Counted from the first letter of the stretch, positions 12,057 through 22,534 are shown. The stretch: 64,000 nucleotides of DNA from Comamonas sp. lk (GCF_900564145.1 NZ_UOOB01000001.1:3474754-3538753); one strand, 5' to 3'. The notes: a model not told the origin generated them from the letters alone. Made by a program: numbers and translations.

Positions 12057-12082
12057 GCACTGTACAGCGCCCCAAGATCCGC

Positions 12083-13816
12083 TCAAAAAGCTTCCCACTC
12101 ACCATCGGCTGCCGGTTTGGAAGCTTTGCGAGCCGCCGCATCCGCTCCGGAGCGAACCGACAAGGCAGGTGCGGCCGCAGCGGCCTGGAGCAGGGAGCGC
12201 GTGCCGCGCGCGGAAGAGGTGCTGGCATGCCCATACTGGCGCGTAGCCGCGGCCGCCGCGCTGTCTTGCATGGCGCTGGCGGGTAGCTGAAACACGGCCA
12301 CGGCCTGCACCAGATCTTGTGCCTGCTTGCGCAAGGCACCGGCGGCGGCGGCACTCTCCTCCACCAGAGCCGCATTTTGCTGTGTGCTTTGATCCATCTG
12401 CGTCACGGCTTCACCCACCTGGGCTACACCCTGGCTTTGCTCACTGCTGGCAGCGCTGATCTCGCCCATGATGTCCGTCACGCGGCGAATCGCCGAAACG
12501 ATTTCAGCCATGGTGGTGCCGGCTTTGTCCACCAGCTGCGTGCCCTGCTCCACCCGCTCCACACTGGTGGAGATCAAGCCCTTGATGGCCTTGGCCGCTT
12601 CCGCACTGCGCTGGGCCAGCGTGCGCACCTCGCCAGCGACCACGGCAAAGCCACGGCCTTGCTCGCCCGCGCGGGCGGCTTCCACAGCAGCATTCAAAGC
12701 CAGAATATTGGTCTGGAAAGCAATCGAGTCGATGACGGAAATGATGTCGGCAATCTGGTGGCTGCTGTTGTTGATGCCCTTCATGGTGTCCACCACCTGA
12801 GCTACCACGGCACCGCCCTGAGCTGCGACCTGGGAGGCGTTGACCGCCAGCTGATTGGCGGCCCGCGCATTGTCGGCATTCTGGCTGACCGTCGTGCCCA
12901 GTTGCTCCATGGAGGCCGCTGTCTCTTCCAACGCCGAAGCTTGCTCTTCGGTGCGGCTGGAGAGATCGGCATTGCCCGAGGCAATCTGCGCGCTGGCCGA
13001 GGCCACGCCTTCGGCGTTCTGGCGCACGCTGCGCACGGTCTGCACCAGGCTGGTCTGCATGCGCTCCAGCGCATTGAGCAATTGCCCGGTTTCATCGTGA
13101 CGCTCAACATGGATCATGCCGCTCAGATCGCCATTGGCCACGCGGTCAGCCGCCTTGACGGCCTGATCCAGCGGCACGCGAATGGAGCGCACCAGCATCA
13201 GTCCTGCAACCACGGCCACCAGCACGGCCACCAGCGCCGCCGCGATCAACAGTATCACGGCGCGCTTGTACACCGTGACCGAAGCCTGACTTTCCTGCCG
13301 GGCTACATCGCTGTTGTATCTGACCAGCTTTTGCAGCGTGGCCGAGGAATCATTGAAGAGCTTGAGCGACTGCCCTTCCAGAAGCTCCTTGGCCTTGTCC
13401 TGCTCGCCTGCTCGCGAGAGCGCAAAAAGCTGCTTGTTCACCTGCGCATAGAGTTCGCGCTCGCGAATGAACTGGTCGTAATAATCGCGCTCTTGCTGCG
13501 AGATGATCAGCGGCTCATAGTTTTTCTTGTCGTCAGTCATGCGCTGCTGCAACTGGGAATACTGTGATTCCACTTCGGACAAGTAGGCCGGATCGCTACC
13601 GATCACATGACGCAATTCCACCAGCCGCGACCGCTCCAATTCGGTATTCATGGCGTTGATGATTTCCACGCTGGGCAACACGGTGCGCGTAATGACCTCG
13701 GCATTGTCACGCATGGTCTTGAACTGCAGCAAAGCTGTAGCCACCACGGCCAGCAGCAGCACGACCAATATGCCAAAGGCACCCAGAATACGGGTCGATA
13801 TCTTGATGCTTTTCAT
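12083..13816 (-). CDS. Methyl-accepting chemotaxis protein
   Basis: Chemoreceptor of 577 residues. TM1 lies at about 9-31, followed by a four-helix-bundle periplasmic sensor (about 35-185), TM2 at about 190-212, HAMP (about 213-265) and a signalling domain with the invariant hairpin tip [21 protein letters not shown]. The last residues, EWEAF, resemble the CheR/CheB-docking pentapeptide. The start at 13816 is preceded by AGGGGG; the GTG at 13825 is less likely. The signalling half is nearly the same as in the second receptor upstream, pointing to paralogy. Confidence 0.93.
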   Translation of the reverse strand: MKSIKISTRILGAFGILVVLLLAVVATALLQFKTMRDNAEVITRTVLPSVEIINAMNTELERSRLVELRHVIGSDPAYLSEVESQYSQLQQRMTDDKKNYEPLIISQQERDYYDQFIRERELYAQVNKQLFALSRAGEQDKAKELLEGQSLKLFNDSSATLQKLVRYNSDVARQESQASVTVYKRAVILLIAAALVAVLVAVVAGLMLVRSIRVPLDQAVKAADRVANGDLSGMIHVERHDETGQLLNALERMQTSLVQTVRSVRQNAEGVASASAQIASGNADLSSRTEEQASALEETAASMEQLGTTVSQNADNARAANQLAVNASQVAAQGGAVVAQVVDTMKGINNSSHQIADIISVIDSIAFQTNILALNAAVEAARAGEQGRGFAVVAGEVRTLAQRSAEAAKAIKGLISTSVERVEQGTQLVDKAGTTMAEIVSAIRRVTDIMGEISAASSEQSQGVAQVGEAVTQMDQSTQQNAALVEESAAAAGALRKQAQDLVQAVAVFQLPASAMQDSAAAAATRQYGHASTSSARGTRSLLQAAAAAPALSVRSGADAAARKASKPAADGEWEAF

Positions 13817-14295
13817 ATTGCCCACCCCCTCTATGGCTGTTGAATTGCTTGCATTCCATGGCCAAGCAGATAAATACCGCCCCGAAACCAGCTGGCGCAG
13901 TCACTGCAATTCAATCAATGCACTTAACAGCTGCTTCATAAATAAAGAGCAAGCCTATTTCGCTTTCAGACTCAATTTGAGACATTTTTTCCATGCTTGC
14001 ACCCGATGCAATGGAGCTGCTTTTTCTGCAAATTGCATTAATCACTTGGGCCTCATGTGATCGCCATGATAAGCGTCGTCCTCTGAAATCTCATTTACTC
14101 CCAATTGTGATAAATCTTCAAAACTCATATTCCTACAGATCAATATGAAGGATTTATCTGACACAAGCAACGATTTCTTGTTCCTTCATCCCGAAACCAT
14201 AAAAAAAGCCGCTGAAATCAGCGGCTTTAAAATGTGTGCTCAATTTGAATGCTTGCCAGCCCAACTAGCTGCAGACTGGGTGCCCTCGTCGGAGC
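13817..14295. other. Gap between the two chemoreceptor genes
   Basis: This 479-bp gap is AT-rich compared with its surroundings. Apart from the terminator at 14201-14225 no gene, RNA or clear promoter motif is visible. The plus-strand open frame starting at 14145 runs into the receptor gene and has no protein-like composition. Confidence 0.6.
14201..14225 (-). terminator. Rho-independent terminator after the second chemoreceptor
   Basis: Stem GCCGCTGA/TCAGCGGC (14208-14225, two-base loop) followed on the minus strand by seven T residues. It separates the two receptor genes into distinct transcripts. Confidence 0.88.
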
Positions 14296-16065
14296 TTAAA
14301 ACTGCTCCCATTGCTCATCTTCTGCGGCGCTGGCTGCCGCCGTCTTGGGCGCCACTTTCCCGCGGCCCGATGCGGCAGAAGAGTTCAACGCGCTCGCCGG
14401 TGCAAGCACCTGTGCCGGCCGCGATGCACGTTGGGGTGCGACCACGGCCACAGGGGCCATTGCCGGCACGGCCTTGCCCGTGCCCTGCTCCACTTCGAAG
14501 ATGGCGACCGACGCCACCATGGCCTGGGCCTGACGTTGCAGCGAATCGGCTGCCGCCGCGCTTTGCTCCACCAGGGCCGCATTTTGCTGGGTGTTCTGGT
14601 CCATTTGTGTGATGGCCTCACCCACCTGGGCCACACCCTGGCTTTGCTCGCGGCTGGCCAAGCTGATCTCACCCATGATGGAGGCCACACGGCCAATCGC
14701 GCTCACGATCTCGGCCATGGTCTCTCCAGCCTTGTCCACCAGCTGCGTGCCTTGGTCCACTCTATCCACGCTGGCGCTGATCAAGCCCTTGATTTCCTTG
14801 GCCGCTTCCGCGCTGCGCTGGGCCAGCGTGCGCACCTCGCCGGCCACCACGGCAAAGCCACGGCCTTGCTCACCGGCACGGGCCGCTTCCACTGCGGCAT
14901 TCAGCGCCAGGATATTGGTCTGGAAGGCAATGGAGTCGATGACGGAGATGATGTCGGCAATCTGGCGGCTGCTCTGGTTGATGCCCTTCATGGTATCGAC
15001 CACCTGGGCCACCACGGAGCCGCCCCTGGCCGCCACATCCGACGCGGTCTGTGCCATCTGATTGGCGGTCTGGGCGTTGTCGGCGTTCAGTCGCACGGTA
15101 GAGCCCAGCTGCTCCATGGATGCGGCCGTCTCCTCCAGCGCGCTGGCCTGGCTTTCGGTACGTGAAGACAGATCGGCATTGCCCTGGGCAATTTCGCGCG
15201 AGGCCAGGGCCACGCCATGGGCATTGCTGCGAACTTCCTGCACCACCGAGGCCAGTTGACGGCGCATATCCTCCAGCGCATTGAGCAACAGGCCCAATTC
15301 ATCGCGGCGCTGGTTGAGCACCGGGCGCTGCAAACGGCCGGCCGCCACGTCCTGCGCTACCTGCACGGCACGCTCTACAGGCCTGGTCACTGCCCGCGTC
15401 ATGGCCACACCCACAGCGCCAGCCACGGCAATCACCAGCACCAGCGTGCCCAGCAGCCAGTAGCGCGCCAATGCATAGCTGGCTTTTTCATCCTCCTGGG
15501 CCGCAGCTGCTGCATCGAGCTGCAACTGCATGAACTTGCCTGTGCTCTCGGCCAGCTTGCTGAAGGCGTTTTCAAACTCTCCGGCAAAGAACAGCCCCAT
15601 TTCGTCGGCCATGGCGGCCTGCGACTCCACGGTGTTGAAGTCGCCATCGCGTGCAATGGACAGCATGCGCTGGTGCAGCTTCAGGTATTCGGCCTTGTAG
15701 CCCAGGTAGTTGTCGAAGGCGGCACGCAGTTGCTGACCGTCGATCAGGCCGTCCAGCACTTTTTCCTGCTCGGCGATCGTCTTCAGCCGCTGCTGAATCT
15801 GCGCTTCAAAGCCTTCCACCTCCTGCAAGGTGCGGGCCGTGGAGATGCCGGCCTCATGGCGGCGCAGGCGGTTGTAGTCGGATCGCATGGAGGCAGCGTT
15901 GTAAATGCTGGGCAGCATCACCTCGGAGACCACCGTCCCCGTAGCATGAATCCGGCTGAGCTGCGTCCAGGCCACCAAGCCCAGGATGGCCGAGAACACC
16001 ACCATGACAAGAAAGCTGACGCCCAGCTTGGTGCCTACCCGCCAATCCGAAATCTTCCAGTTCAT
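14296..16065 (-). CDS. Methyl-accepting chemotaxis protein (paralogue)
   Basis: Chemoreceptor of 589 residues: TM1 at about 12-32, four-helix-bundle sensor to about residue 190, TM2 at about 195-215, HAMP, then the signalling domain with the same hairpin tip as its neighbour. It ends in EQWEQF, again a possible CheR/CheB tether. The start at 16065 is preceded by GGAG at the proper distance. The sensor domain differs strongly from the downstream receptor while the cytoplasmic part is almost the same, so the two probably respond to different ligands. Confidence 0.93.
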   Translation of the reverse strand: MNWKISDWRVGTKLGVSFLVMVVFSAILGLVAWTQLSRIHATGTVVSEVMLPSIYNAASMRSDYNRLRRHEAGISTARTLQEVEGFEAQIQQRLKTIAEQEKVLDGLIDGQQLRAAFDNYLGYKAEYLKLHQRMLSIARDGDFNTVESQAAMADEMGLFFAGEFENAFSKLAESTGKFMQLQLDAAAAAQEDEKASYALARYWLLGTLVLVIAVAGAVGVAMTRAVTRPVERAVQVAQDVAAGRLQRPVLNQRRDELGLLLNALEDMRRQLASVVQEVRSNAHGVALASREIAQGNADLSSRTESQASALEETAASMEQLGSTVRLNADNAQTANQMAQTASDVAARGGSVVAQVVDTMKGINQSSRQIADIISVIDSIAFQTNILALNAAVEAARAGEQGRGFAVVAGEVRTLAQRSAEAAKEIKGLISASVDRVDQGTQLVDKAGETMAEIVSAIGRVASIMGEISLASREQSQGVAQVGEAITQMDQNTQQNAALVEQSAAAADSLQRQAQAMVASVAIFEVEQGTGKAVPAMAPVAVVAPQRASRPAQVLAPASALNSSAASGRGKVAPKTAAASAAEDEQWEQF

Positions 16066-16150
16066 TGCTATCTCCTCAAGCCCGGGACTTGAACCTGCAC
16101 CGGGGGCAACCGTCAGAGCGCCACTGCGCTCCATGGCAGCTTCTGGCCAT

Positions 16151-16185
16151 AAAAAAACGCACCGGACAGATCGCCCGGTGCGTTT
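16151..16185 (-). terminator. Terminator after ppa
   Basis: Eleven-bp stem AAACGCACCGG/CCGGTGCGTTT (16155-16165, 16175-16185) with T residues on the minus strand at 16157-16151. Confidence 0.85.
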
Positions 16186-16266
16186 CAAATTGTATTTCTC
16201 TTGTTTGCCCTGCAATGCGCAAAAAGCGCTTACAAGAGTGTTGACCGAAGGGGATAAACCCGTGGA

Positions 16267-16794
16267 TCAGCCCTTGTAGTTGGCGATGCCGTCGGTGATT
16301 TCCTTGTGCGCCACATCCAGACCCTTCCAGCCCAGCACCTTGACCCACTTGCCCTTTTCCAGGTCCTTGTAGTGCTCGAAGAAGTGGGAAATCTGTTGCA
16401 GCACCAGATCGTGGATGTCGCCGAGAGTGTTGATCTTGTCGTAGGCAGGCAGCAGCTTCTGGGTAGGCACGGCCAGCACTTTGCCGTCCACGCCGGATTC
16501 GTCTTCCATCTGCAAAATGCCCAGTGCACGGCAGGGAACCACCACGCCGCTGGGCAGGGGGAAGGGAGTCATCACCAGCACATCCACGGGGTCGCCGTCG
16601 CCCGACAGGGTCTGGGGCACATAGCCGTAGTTCACGGGGTAATGCATGGCAGTGCCCAGGAAACGATCCACGAACACGCAGCCGGTTTCCTTGTCCACTT
16701 CGTACTTCACGGGAGCGGAGTTGGCCGAGATTTCGATCACGACGTTGAAGACTTCAGGTGCCTTGGAGCCGGGGGTCACATTGTTCAGAGACAT
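16267..16794 (-). CDS. ppa: Inorganic pyrophosphatase
   Basis: Soluble family I pyrophosphatase of 175 residues, which pulls biosynthetic reactions forward by hydrolysing PPi. The metal-binding signature appears as DGDPVDVLV near residue 65, with the substrate-binding EVDKETG region at about 32-38. The start at 16794 ([16 protein letters not shown]) gives the usual length; seven extra codons upstream are unlikely to be translated. Confidence 0.95.
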   Translation of the reverse strand: MSLNNVTPGSKAPEVFNVVIEISANSAPVKYEVDKETGCVFVDRFLGTAMHYPVNYGYVPQTLSGDGDPVDVLVMTPFPLPSGVVVPCRALGILQMEDESGVDGKVLAVPTQKLLPAYDKINTLGDIHDLVLQQISHFFEHYKDLEKGKWVKVLGWKGLDVAHKEITDGIANYKG

Positions 16795-16924
16795 GATGGT
16801 TGAAGTAGTAAACAAAAAAAGCCCCCATCAGGGGACGACCCGGTGATTTTAGGCGCAGGACCCTAACGCCGGCATTACATGCACCCGATTGCGGTGGGGC
16901 TTGCAGAACCCGGCAGCTTGAAAA

Positions 16925-16985
16925 TCAAGCAAAAAATGCCTAGAACCTTTTAACAACAATCGTTATAAGCTATCAATTAAGTAGC
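16925..16985. repeat. Possible copy of the dispersed repeat
   Basis: AT-rich intergenic stretch with ATAAGCTATCAATTAAGTAGC-like sequence, sharing the GCTATCAA word with the element at 11624. It is short and degenerate; the assignment was made by eye. Confidence 0.3.
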
Positions 16986-17001
16986 AAAACAAACTGCAAA
17001 T

Positions 17002-17526
17002 TCAGGCACCAGCCAGGCTGCGACGGCGAACGGGGCCGCTGCGCTGCTCCACGGCGGCCTGCACCTCCTTGCGCAAGCCCATGGCAAAGCCAAGCTCTGC
17101 CGCTACAAACAGCGGGCCGATGATCAGCCCCATGATGTCGTCCATGAAAGCGGGCTTGCGGCCTTCGTAGAAATGACCCACGAACTGGATCACCCAGCCC
17201 AGGGCAAACAGACCCAGACCCCAGGCCAGCCATAGCGCGGTGCTCTGCCCGGCAATCGGCACGGCCAGCGCCAGCATGGCGGCCAGCACCAGACCCATGG
17301 TCATGCCATAACGCCTATCCAGTCGCCAGTAATACACGGCCGCCACCACCGCCGCCAACAAGGCCAGAGTGATGGGAAAGCCCGCCACACGGCCCCATCC
17401 CAGGCGCGCCAGCAGGATGACCACGGCCAACATGATCATGGGCACACCGACGTAATGCGTCAGTATGTTGCGCGGGTCGCGGTGGTAATCGGCATACTTG
17501 GACAGCTGATCGACTAGGGTTTTCAT
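17002..17526 (-). CDS. Mpo1-like (DUF962) membrane protein
   Basis: Membrane protein of 174 residues with four or five hydrophobic segments and the family motifs YHRDPRNILTHYVGVP near residue 13 and GHFYEGRKPAF near 117. Yeast Mpo1, the characterised relative, is an iron-dependent dioxygenase in fatty-acid alpha-oxidation, and the conserved histidines here agree with that. The start at 17526 is 9 bases after AAGGAG, which itself abuts another ATG at 17535. It is divergent from the Crp/Fnr-type gene. Confidence 0.8.
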   Translation of the reverse strand: MKTLVDQLSKYADYHRDPRNILTHYVGVPMIMLAVVILLARLGWGRVAGFPITLALLAAVVAAVYYWRLDRRYGMTMGLVLAAMLALAVPIAGQSTALWLAWGLGLFALGWVIQFVGHFYEGRKPAFMDDIMGLIIGPLFVAAELGFAMGLRKEVQAAVEQRSGPVRRRSLAGA

Positions 17527-17658
17527 TGTCTGCATCTCCTTGTGGCCGGGGTGGCGTCTGCAGAAAATGAAGCGCAGATGACAAGGTTTCTGCAGACATG
17601 TCCATGGTCGTGCAGCGGCATCGGCAGCGTCTGTCAAACAATCGACACAAGAATCCAC

Positions 17659-18456
17659 ATGCCTGAATCCACGCCAGCCCATCCACCTCTCGCCTCCGGC
17701 AGCCGACGCGCCGCCAGCTCCGTGGTGCAAAGCGATCTCTGGGCCATTCTTCAGGCCGGGCGCTGGTTCAGCGCGCTGCCGCCCGCTCTGGCCGAACAGC
17801 TGCGCGCCCTGGCCAAGCCACGTCTGCTGGCCGCTGGTGAATGGCTGTTTCGCCGGGGCGATGCACCCTGCGGTCTGTATGCCGTGGCGCGCGGCGCGCT
17901 CACCATCGCGGGTACGGCGGCCATGGGCGAGCAAACCCGCACCGCCTTGCTGACTCTGGTGGAGCCGCCCATGTGGCTGGGCGAGATTGCGCTGTTTGAC
18001 CAGGCCCCGCGCTCCCACGACGCCTATGCCGCCACGCATTGCACGCTGCTGCACATAGCGCATCAGCCCTTGCGCCAGTGGCTGGAAGCCAATCCGCAGT
18101 ACTGGCGCGACATGGCTTTGCTGCTGACCGACAAGCTGCGCAACTGCCTGATTGCCCTGGAAGAACAGACCGTGCTGCCCGCCCCGCAGCGCCTGGCCCA
18201 CCGCCTGGTGCAAATGGCGCAAAGCTATGACCAGTGGAATGACAGCCTGCGTACCCGCCGCGAACTGGCCGTATCGCAAGAGCAGCTGGCGCGCATGCTC
18301 GGCCTCTCGCGCCAGACGGCCAACCAGGTGCTGCAGGAGCTGCAGCAGGCCGGCCTCCTGCAGCTGCGCCGGGGCAAGCTGGAGGTACTGGATTTGAACG
18401 GCCTCAAGACAGCTGCCTGCTACGGGCTGCCGGCAAGCGGCCAGGCCTCGAGCTGA
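17659..18456 (+). CDS. Crp/Fnr family transcriptional regulator
   Basis: Regulator of 265 residues with a cyclic-nucleotide-binding-type domain at about 45-165 and a C-terminal winged helix (VSQEQLARMLGLSRQTANQVLQEL at about 210-233). There is no N-terminal Fnr-type cysteine cluster, so an iron-sulfur oxygen sensor is unlikely. The start at 17659 is chosen because earlier codons lie in the divergent promoter region. The effector and targets are unknown; the neighbouring Mpo1-like gene is an obvious candidate target. Confidence 0.88.
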   Translation: MPESTPAHPPLASGSRRAASSVVQSDLWAILQAGRWFSALPPALAEQLRALAKPRLLAAGEWLFRRGDAPCGLYAVARGALTIAGTAAMGEQTRTALLTLVEPPMWLGEIALFDQAPRSHDAYAATHCTLLHIAHQPLRQWLEANPQYWRDMALLLTDKLRNCLIALEEQTVLPAPQRLAHRLVQMAQSYDQWNDSLRTRRELAVSQEQLARMLGLSRQTANQVLQELQQAGLLQLRRGKLEVLDLNGLKTAACYGLPASGQASS

Positions 18457-18686
18457 ATCTCAATCAAGGCCCGTGCACCGTAGTCATTGATAATGAATTT
18501 TCTGCGTGCCGACTCTGTCCCGCGCCTGTCATGCAGGTGCTGGACAGCGGCCATGCCGCTTTGACAATGCCATCAGCTTCGCCCGGTCTTGAAGCCAGCC
18601 CCTAGCTGGCGGCAAAGATCGGCCGATTTCCCCACGCCAAGCGGCCGCCCTCGCCAGCCCAAAGAGCCGCACTCACATATCCCCCC

Positions 18687-19262
18687 ATGCCCCTGATCCA
18701 TCCCCCTGCCAACCGCAAGCTTGTCAACATGCGCGACGTACGCTTTCGCTGCTACGCACGCGAAGACGATCTATGGGACGTGGAAGCCGAGCTGATCGAT
18801 CTGAAAACCTACGACATCACCCTGCACGGCAAGCGCCATGTGCCTGCGGGCACGCCGATCCACCATATGTGGATACGGTTGACGGTGAACTCCAGCCTGG
18901 TGGTGCAGGCCGTGGAGGCGGCCATGGACGACCACCCACTGGCCCACTGCCCCGAAGCCACACGCGCCATGCAGCGCATGGTGGGCTGCAGCATGACCCG
19001 CGGCTGGCGCAAGGCCATCAATGAAAACCTGGGCGGCGTCGAAGGCTGCACCCATATGCGCGAGCTGATCTTCAACATGGCCACGCCCGCATTTCACTCC
19101 GTGCTCAACCAGTTCTCCACCGGCGACGACGGCCTGCCGCCACGCCATCTGGGCCAGTGCCATGGCTGGGACTTCAACGGCCCCGGCGTGGCCGAGCATT
19201 ACCCCGAGTTTGCCGGCTGGCAACCGCTGGTCAAACTGGACAAGGCAGAAGCCAAAAACTGA
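18687..19262 (+). CDS. DUF2889 family protein
   Basis: Protein of 191 residues matching the DUF2889 type by its opening (RKLVNMRDVRFRCYAREDDLWDVEAELIDLK) and the later segment HCPEATRAMQRMVGCSMTRGWRKAINENLGG, which contains conserved cysteines. No signal peptide or membrane segment is seen. Function is unknown; family members often occur near tungsten/molybdenum or aromatic degradation genes, and moaA follows here. Confidence 0.75.
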   Translation: MPLIHPPANRKLVNMRDVRFRCYAREDDLWDVEAELIDLKTYDITLHGKRHVPAGTPIHHMWIRLTVNSSLVVQAVEAAMDDHPLAHCPEATRAMQRMVGCSMTRGWRKAINENLGGVEGCTHMRELIFNMATPAFHSVLNQFSTGDDGLPPRHLGQCHGWDFNGPGVAEHYPEFAGWQPLVKLDKAEAKN

Positions 19263-19282
19263 GTGCTTTGAACAAAATTGCG

Positions 19283-19335
19283 CCTCAGCCTATATCGATG
19301 AATAGCTTGCAGCTATCAAAAATAAAGCAGCTGCG
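19283..19335. repeat. Possible partial copy of the dispersed repeat
   Basis: The gap between the DUF2889 gene and moaA contains GCTTGCAGCTATCAAA followed by AT-rich sequence, matching the ends of the element at 11624. The copy appears truncated. Confidence 0.35.
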
Positions 19336-19406
19336 GATGATTGACCTCAATTCCCCCTCCAACCCATTGGCAGCCCGGACATAGGGCTTGCGGCACAATT
19401 GCTCAC

Positions 19407-20552
19407 ATGGCTGAACGTGTGATTCCTCTGGTCGATGAACGTGCTGCAACACGCACGGCCTTCGCCCCCTCCGTCCTGACAGCGCCCACCGGCCTGCTGC
19501 AAGACCATTGGGGGCGGCCGCTGCATGACTTGCGCATCAGCGTGACCGACCGCTGCAACTTCCGCTGCAGATACTGCATGCCCAAGGAAGTTTTCGACAA
19601 AGACTATGCCTACCTGCCTCACAGCTCGCTGCTGAGCTTTGAGGAAATCACCCGCCTGGCCCGCGTGTTTGCCGCACATGGGGTACGCAAGATTCGTCTG
19701 ACCGGCGGCGAGCCGCTGCTGCGCAAAAACCTCGAAACCCTGATCGCCCAGCTGGCCAAGCTACGCACCTTTGACGGCCAGCCGCTGGAGCTGACGCTGA
19801 CCACCAATGCCACGCTGCTGGCGCGCAAGGCTCAGGCCTTGAAGGATGCGGGCCTGAACCGCGTCACTGTCAGCCTGGACGGCCTGGACGACGAGGTGTT
19901 TCGCCGCATGAATGATGTGGACTTTCCCGTCTCTGACGTGCTGCACGGCATAGAGACGGCGCAGGCCGTGGGCCTGTCCAACATCAAGGTGAACATGGTG
20001 GTCAAGCGCGGCAGCAATGACGACCAGATCCTGCCCATGGCCCGCCACTTTCGCGGCACGGGCGTGACGCTGCGTTTTATCGAATACATGGACGTGGGCG
20101 CTACCAACGGCTGGTGCATGGATGAAGTCCTGCCCTCGGCCCAGGTGCTGGAACGTCTGCAGGCCGAACTGCCCCTGGTACCGCTGGCACCCAGCGTGCG
20201 CGGCGAAACCGCCGAGCGCTGGGGCTATGCCAATGCCCAGGGCCTGCACGATCCGGCGCTGGGCGAAGTCGGCTTCATCAGCAGCGTGACCCATGCGTTT
20301 TGCGGCGACTGCAACCGCGCCCGCCTCTCCACCGAAGGCAAGCTCTACCTATGCCTGTTTGCCAGCCAAGGCTGGGACTTGCGCACTCTGTTGCGCAGCA
20401 GCGCCAGCGATGAGGAGCTGGCTGCGGCCATCGCCCCTATCTGGCAGCAGCGCGACGACCGCTACTCACAGCTGCGCAGCGAAATGCCCGCCGACGCCCC
20501 GGCCCCCGCCACCGGCGGCCGCCGCATCGAGATGAGTTATATCGGCGGCTGA
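19407..20552 (+). CDS. moaA: GTP 3',8-cyclase, molybdenum cofactor synthesis
   Basis: Radical-SAM enzyme of 381 residues that starts molybdopterin synthesis from GTP. The N-terminal cluster motif is CNFRCRYC, a C-terminal second cluster region contains FCGDCNRAR, and the chain ends with the catalytic double glycine (YIGG). The ATG at 19407 is used because the upstream 22 codons have no family similarity. The related moeA follows 173 bp downstream. Confidence 0.95.
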   Translation: MAERVIPLVDERAATRTAFAPSVLTAPTGLLQDHWGRPLHDLRISVTDRCNFRCRYCMPKEVFDKDYAYLPHSSLLSFEEITRLARVFAAHGVRKIRLTGGEPLLRKNLETLIAQLAKLRTFDGQPLELTLTTNATLLARKAQALKDAGLNRVTVSLDGLDDEVFRRMNDVDFPVSDVLHGIETAQAVGLSNIKVNMVVKRGSNDDQILPMARHFRGTGVTLRFIEYMDVGATNGWCMDEVLPSAQVLERLQAELPLVPLAPSVRGETAERWGYANAQGLHDPALGEVGFISSVTHAFCGDCNRARLSTEGKLYLCLFASQGWDLRTLLRSSASDEELAAAIAPIWQQRDDRYSQLRSEMPADAPAPATGGRRIEMSYIGG

Positions 20553-20725
20553 TGGCTGGGGATGGTGCCGACAGATGCCACCATCTCTTCATCCAGGCAC
20601 CGCCCGGGCTTGCCGCCTGCTCTTGCTTGTTCCCGAATTGACCTGGGTCACTGCACAAGCAGCGTAGGATCGGCATTGCAGCCCCTGCCGCCACTTCGCG
20701 ACAGGCCGCTTTGACTTTTTGAGCC

Positions 20726-22117
20726 ATGACTGCCATCTTCCAACCTGCCGCCTCCTCTTTGTCCCAAAGCCTCACCACGGAGCAGGTGCTGCAACAGCTG
20801 GCCTCCCTGCTCGAGCCCCTGGGCGCCGTGGCCGAGGTCGAAACCCTGCCCCTGATCGAAGCCCTGGACCGGGTGCTGGCCGCCGATGTGCTGTGCCCGG
20901 TCAACGTGCCGCCGCATGACAACAGCGCCATGGACGGCTATGCCTTCCACAGCTCGGCCCTGCAAGCACAGACTGTGCAGCTGCGCGTGGTGGGCACGGC
21001 GCTGGCAGGCGCACCGTGGACCAACCCGGTAAAGCCCGGCGAATGCGTGAAGATCATGACTGGCGCCGTCATGCCCGCCGGGCTGGATACCGTCATTGCC
21101 CATGAACTGGCCAGCGTCGCAGCAGATGCCCGCGATGACGATCACATCCGCTTTGATGCGGCCAGCGTGTGCGCCGGTGCCAATCTGCGCCTGTGCGGCG
21201 AAGACCTGCAGCGCGGCGCTGTGGCACTGGCTGCGGGCCAGCGCCTCAAGCCTGCGGCCCTGGGCCTGCTGGCCAGCCTGGGCCTGGCCCAGGTCAGCGT
21301 GCGCCGACGCCTGCGCGTGGCCTACTTTTCCACCGGCGATGAAATCCTCAACCCCGGCGCAGCGCCGCGCGAAGGCGCAATCTACGACAGCAACCGCTTC
21401 AGCCTGCAAGGACTGCTGCGCCGCCTGGGCGTCCAGGTGCTGGACCTGGGCGTGGTGCCCGACGAGCCCATGGCACTGGAAGAAAAGCTGCGCGAAGCCG
21501 CGGCCCTGGCCGATGTGGTGCTGACCAGTGGCGGCATCAGCGCAGGCGAGGCCGACCACACCCGCGCCATGCTGCAGCGCCTGGGGCCGGTGCAGTTCTG
21601 GCGCGTGGACATGCGCCCCGGTCGCCCCTTGGCCGTGGGCCTGCTGCGCCCGGCAGCCCATGCCTCGCTGGCAGAGGCTTTTGGAGAGAAATCGGCCTTC
21701 AGCCCAATCAAGGAAATCGCTGACAGCTCTCAAAACAAGAGCAACAGCTTTGCCGCCAAACGCCCGGCCGTGCTGCTGGGCCTGCCCGGCAATCCCGTGG
21801 CGGCCATGGTCAGCTTTCTGATGTTTGTACGCCCGGCCCTGCTCAGCCTCATGGGCTGCAGCGATGGCGACGTACCCGTGATGCAAGCGCTCAGCGCCGA
21901 GAAACTTCGCAAGCGCCCGGGCCGTACCGAATATCTGCGCGGCGTGGTGGCGCTCAACGCCCTTGGCCAGGCCACCGTGCGCAGCACCGGCCCCCAGGGC
22001 TCGGGCGTGCTCAGCTCCATGGTGGCAGCCAACTGCCTGATGGTGCTCGAGCATGAACGCTCAGACGTACAACCGGGCGAAGCCGTGTCCATACTCCTTC
22101 TGGACGGCCTGATCTGA
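20726..22117 (+). CDS. moeA: Molybdopterin molybdenumtransferase
   Basis: Protein of 463 residues that inserts molybdate into adenylated molybdopterin. The MoeA landmarks are all present: PPHDNSAMDGYA at about 53-64, the MoCF_biosynth core with TSGGISAGEADH, and LPGNPVAA. Between RPLAVGLL and LLGLPGN there are about 35 extra residues, rich in S, K and N and coded by more AT-rich DNA, resembling a repeat-derived in-frame insertion (see 21675). The enzyme is probably still functional. Confidence 0.93.
   Translation: MTAIFQPAASSLSQSLTTEQVLQQLASLLEPLGAVAEVETLPLIEALDRVLAADVLCPVNVPPHDNSAMDGYAFHSSALQAQTVQLRVVGTALAGAPWTNPVKPGECVKIMTGAVMPAGLDTVIAHELASVAADARDDDHIRFDAASVCAGANLRLCGEDLQRGAVALAAGQRLKPAALGLLASLGLAQVSVRRRLRVAYFSTGDEILNPGAAPREGAIYDSNRFSLQGLLRRLGVQVLDLGVVPDEPMALEEKLREAAALADVVLTSGGISAGEADHTRAMLQRLGPVQFWRVDMRPGRPLAVGLLRPAAHASLAEAFGEKSAFSPIKEIADSSQNKSNSFAAKRPAVLLGLPGNPVAAMVSFLMFVRPALLSLMGCSDGDVPVMQALSAEKLRKRPGRTEYLRGVVALNALGQATVRSTGPQGSGVLSSMVAANCLMVLEHERSDVQPGEAVSILLLDGLI
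21675..21755. repeat. Repeat-like in-frame insertion in moeA
   Basis: AT-rich segment containing AATCGGCCTTCAGCCC, AGGAAATCGCTGACAGC and CTCAAAACAAGAGC. The first word is close to the inverse of GGCCGATTTCA in the intergenic copy near 26281. It encodes a loop of about 30 residues absent from the usual MoeA fold. Confidence 0.5.
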
Positions 22118-22207
22118 CACCTGACTGCATCGCAGAGACCGAAAACGCGGTGAGGCATCATCGCATTTGCCAAGAACCATTCTTCCATCGAGACAGGACC
22201 CGCTGAC

Positions 22208-22534
22208 ATGCCGTACCAAGCCACCCACGAGGCCACAGAACCCAGCCGACAAGCCATGGACGCGCTGCAAGGTGCAACACTGCTGGAGTTTGGTACGCCG
22301 TGGTGCGGGCACTGCCAAAGAGCCCAAGCCCTGATTGAAGCCGCGTTGGCACCCTTGCCCGCGCTGCCGCATATCAAGGTGGAAGACGGCCCCGGCCGCC
22401 CCCTGGGCCGCAGCTACAAGGTCAAGCTCTGGCCGACCCTGGTTTTTCTGCGTGACGGCCAGGAAGTGGCGCGCCTGGTGCGCCCCGCTGATGCGCAGGC
22501 CATCACCGACGCGTTGAAGCAGATCGGCAGCTAA
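22208..22534 (+). CDS. Thioredoxin-like protein
   Basis: Protein of 108 residues with one thioredoxin fold and the active site W-C-G-H-C (C33 and C36), followed by the cis-proline segment KLWPTLVFLRDGQEV. The CGHC redox motif is more typical of PDI-like or oxidising members than of housekeeping thioredoxin (CGPC), which is encoded separately at 33060. No signal peptide is visible, so it is probably cytoplasmic. Its partners are unknown. Confidence 0.87.
   Translation: MPYQATHEATEPSRQAMDALQGATLLEFGTPWCGHCQRAQALIEAALAPLPALPHIKVEDGPGRPLGRSYKVKLWPTLVFLRDGQEVARLVRPADAQAITDALKQIGS

Noticed and set aside
14145..14612. Plus-strand open frame starting in the gap between chemoreceptors
   Set aside because: It passes through a terminator and into the antisense of the receptor gene; Pro/Arg/Ala-rich without family resemblance.
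20553..20725. Small gene or riboswitch between moaA and moeA
   Set aside because: No conserved structure, start with ribosome-binding site or protein-like frame was found in these 173 bp.
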